From an uncultured Caryophanales bacterium (GTDB lineage: Bacteria > Bacillota_I > Bacilli_A > RF39 > UBA660): 21,837 nt of DNA. A program made the position numbers and the translations under genes. The notes beneath the pieces are model-generated. The model did not search any database, was not told the origin of the DNA, and worked only from the letters and a program-made list of their open reading frames with translations. The stretch covers positions 1-21,837 of the forward strand of contig CAJLIR010000021.1 in NCBI GenBank assembly GCA_905206805.1, written 5' to 3'. This document shows positions 21,116 through 21,837 of the stretch, in pieces; position 1 is the stretch's first letter, and each line of letters begins with the position of its first letter.

Positions 21116-21124
21116 ATTATAACA
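21116..21124 (-). promoter_or_regulatory. Extended -10 promoter of the 133-aa gene
   Basis: TGTTATAAT on the - strand between two small genes; transcription start near 21109, 14 nt before the ATG. This is the fourth identical TGnTATAAT-type promoter in the window. Confidence 0.55.
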
Positions 21125-21145
21125 CATAACATACATTATATAATA

Positions 21146-21409
21146 CTATTTGTGATTTTTTTCTATTTTATCAATATCATCCTTATTATATATAAACTGC
21201 TGTATAAGTTTTGTATTTTCAATATCTACATTAGGATGTTTGTCTTCACCTTCAACATATTTAACTAAGTGCCTAGACAATTTTTCAATATCCTTTTCAA
21301 TATCAGCTGGAAAACAACAACTATATTTCATGTCGATAGCATCAATTAATTGTAATGTTACAAATAATCCTTCTTCAACTTCATGATTCTCATAAACATA
21401 TTTACTCAA
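21146..21409 (-). CDS. Unknown 87-aa acidic protein
   Basis: Not recognised. Soluble, acidic, helical, with a Cys pair in KYSCCFPADIEKD. TTG start (21409) with GAGGTG 7 nt upstream, a normal arrangement. Its promoter carries the motif shared with the one at 17451-17479. Confidence 0.7.
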   Translation of the reverse strand: MSKYVYENHEVEEGLFVTLQLIDAIDMKYSCCFPADIEKDIEKLSRHLVKYVEGEDKHPNVDIENTKLIQQFIYNKDDIDKIEKNHK

Positions 21410-21429
21410 CTAAAATCACCTCGTTTGAG

Positions 21430-21458
21430 ATGTTAACTCTCATGAAAAAATTAATCAA
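21430..21458 (-). promoter_or_regulatory. Candidate promoter of the 87-aa gene with shared motif
   Basis: TTGATT (21458-21453), 17-nt spacer, TAACAT (21435-21430), the -10 being within AGAGTTAACATCTC. The core GAGA/TCTC dyad may act as an operator. Both boxes are imperfect, so a bound activator might be needed. Confidence 0.45.
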
Positions 21459-21509
21459 GTCAGTTTGCAAAAAAAATTAATTATGTGTATAATGGTCTCA
21501 ATAGAAAAT

Positions 21510-21536
21510 AAAAATACTAGTAAGATTTCTTACTAG
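21510..21536 (-). terminator. Terminator after tRNA-Trp
   Basis: CTAGTAAG and CTTACTAG form an 8-bp stem with loop of four, then TATTTTTATTTT on the - strand. A second palindrome AATCGTTT-AA-AAACGATT (21549-21566) lies between it and the tRNA. Confidence 0.75.
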
Positions 21537-21573
21537 CATATATATATAAATCGTTTAAAAACGATTGATTTTC

Positions 21574-21647
21574 TGGCAGGGGTAGAAGGATTTGAACCCT
21601 CGCGAATGGTTTTGGAGACCATCATACTACCACTATATTATACCCCT
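21574..21647 (-). tRNA. trnW: tRNA-Trp (anticodon CCA)
   Basis: 74 nt on the - strand including an encoded 3' CCA. Acceptor AGGGGTA pairs with TACCCCT; anticodon stem ATGGT/ACCAT encloses loop CTCCAAA with anticodon CCA; T arm contains GGTTCAAATCC. A likely -10 (TATAAT, 21684-21679) is upstream. The anticodon CCA and TGG usage for Trp argue for the standard code. tRNA 3' ends are common integration sites and the element lies on its 3' side, but no duplicate of the 3' end is visible here. Confidence 0.96.
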
Positions 21648-21751
21648 ATAAATGCTCAATTAAGAGCAAACAATTTATATTATAAAATGATATATTATTA
21701 TCATTTATAAACTAATTTAATTCGAAATGATATGTTTCAAATTTATACTTA

Positions 21752-21771
21752 TGCCACCAAAAGTGCCACCA
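21752..21771. repeat. TGCCACCA direct repeat in the right flank
   Basis: TGCCACCA-AAAG-TGCCACCA, a 12-bp period repeat, unusually GC-rich for this region. No gene is seen in 21648-21837 apart from the tRNA promoter; small hairpins (TGCTC/GAGCA at 21653-21668, AAATGATA/TATCATTT at 21685-21705) are present. Confidence 0.4.
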
Positions 21772-21837
21772 GTTCAAAACATAACATTTGATAAACCCAG
21801 TAGTTATAAGGTAAAATCAGTCTTTTTAACTTTTATA

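Noticed and set aside
19922..21468. 13-bp identity CAAGTCAGTTTGC between an attenuator and the promoter region at 21456
   Set aside because: A few 13-mer matches are expected by chance in 22 kb of AT-rich DNA, and the two copies lie in different structural contexts.
1..21837. Alternative genetic code (UGA = Trp) as explanation for the missing start codons
   Set aside because: Trp is encoded by TGG throughout, TGA serves as a proper stop in overlapping gene pairs, and the tRNA-Trp has anticodon CCA.
21712..21837. Possible integrase 3' end in the right flank (WWHFWWHK frame or + strand MPPKVPPVQN frame)
   Set aside because: The - strand frame is closed by a TGA within the window and neither frame shows tyrosine recombinase motifs.
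1..21837. CRISPR arrays, insertion sequences, rRNA genes
   Set aside because: No regularly spaced repeats, transposase motifs or rRNA sequence were found in either strand.

Overview
This window is the conserved transfer backbone of an integrative conjugative (or mobilizable) element from a very AT-rich, walled Gram-positive bacterium. Evidence for the host: strong GGAGG ribosome binding sites, K/N/I-rich proteins, sortase plus a thioester/Cna_B surface adhesin, an M23 wall hydrolase, and a tRNA-Trp with anticodon CCA (standard code, Trp always TGG). A low-GC Bacillota, possibly a gut Bacilli or Erysipelotrichia lineage, fits; I cannot name a species. No integrase or second element boundary is seen.

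Layout: nearly everything is transcribed leftward (- strand). From the right: a tRNA-Trp with its own terminator (21.5-21.65 kb); a regulatory block of small unknown genes, a Cro/C1 HTH protein, a 35-codon leader ORF and a sigma-region-4-like protein (19.4-21.4 kb); an orphan adenine methyltransferase; a VirB2-like pilin candidate; two unknown small proteins; a membrane-anchored protein, an LPxTG-type adhesin with five Cna_B-like repeats, and its sortase; VirB6/TrbL; PrgI (VirB3-like); a lipoprotein with its own excellent promoter; small unknown genes; a ribbon-helix-helix (RHH) protein; the VirB4 ATPase; an M23 peptidase; oriT; a second RHH protein, a MobC-like protein and an HUH relaxase; then a tandem-HTH repressor on the + strand divergent from a 357-aa unknown protein; and finally the VirD4 coupling protein and a CPBP membrane protease.

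How it works together: relaxase, RHH/MobC proteins and oriT form the relaxosome. VirD4 couples it to a VirB2/3/4/6-type channel, M23 opens the wall, and the sortase-anchored adhesin probably promotes mating contact. oriT carries an inverted repeat 5' of an RP4-like TATCCTG nick motif.

Most notable: (1) at least eight genes have a strong Shine-Dalgarno whose best in-frame start, usually 7 nt downstream, is not ATG/GTG/TTG but ATA, ATT, ATC, CTG, TTA or possibly GTA. Two complete RHH genes are invisible to ordinary gene callers for this reason, and VirB4, VirD4, VirB6 and the methyltransferase gain conserved or expected N-termini. (2) Five genes have an intrinsic terminator ending only a few bases before their ribosome binding site, leaving no room for a promoter, which suggests attenuation or antitermination. 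(3) A + strand promoter is followed at once by a terminator hairpin inside the pilin leader, so a ~40-nt antisense RNA is likely. These are readings of the sequence by eye and need experimental or comparative confirmation.
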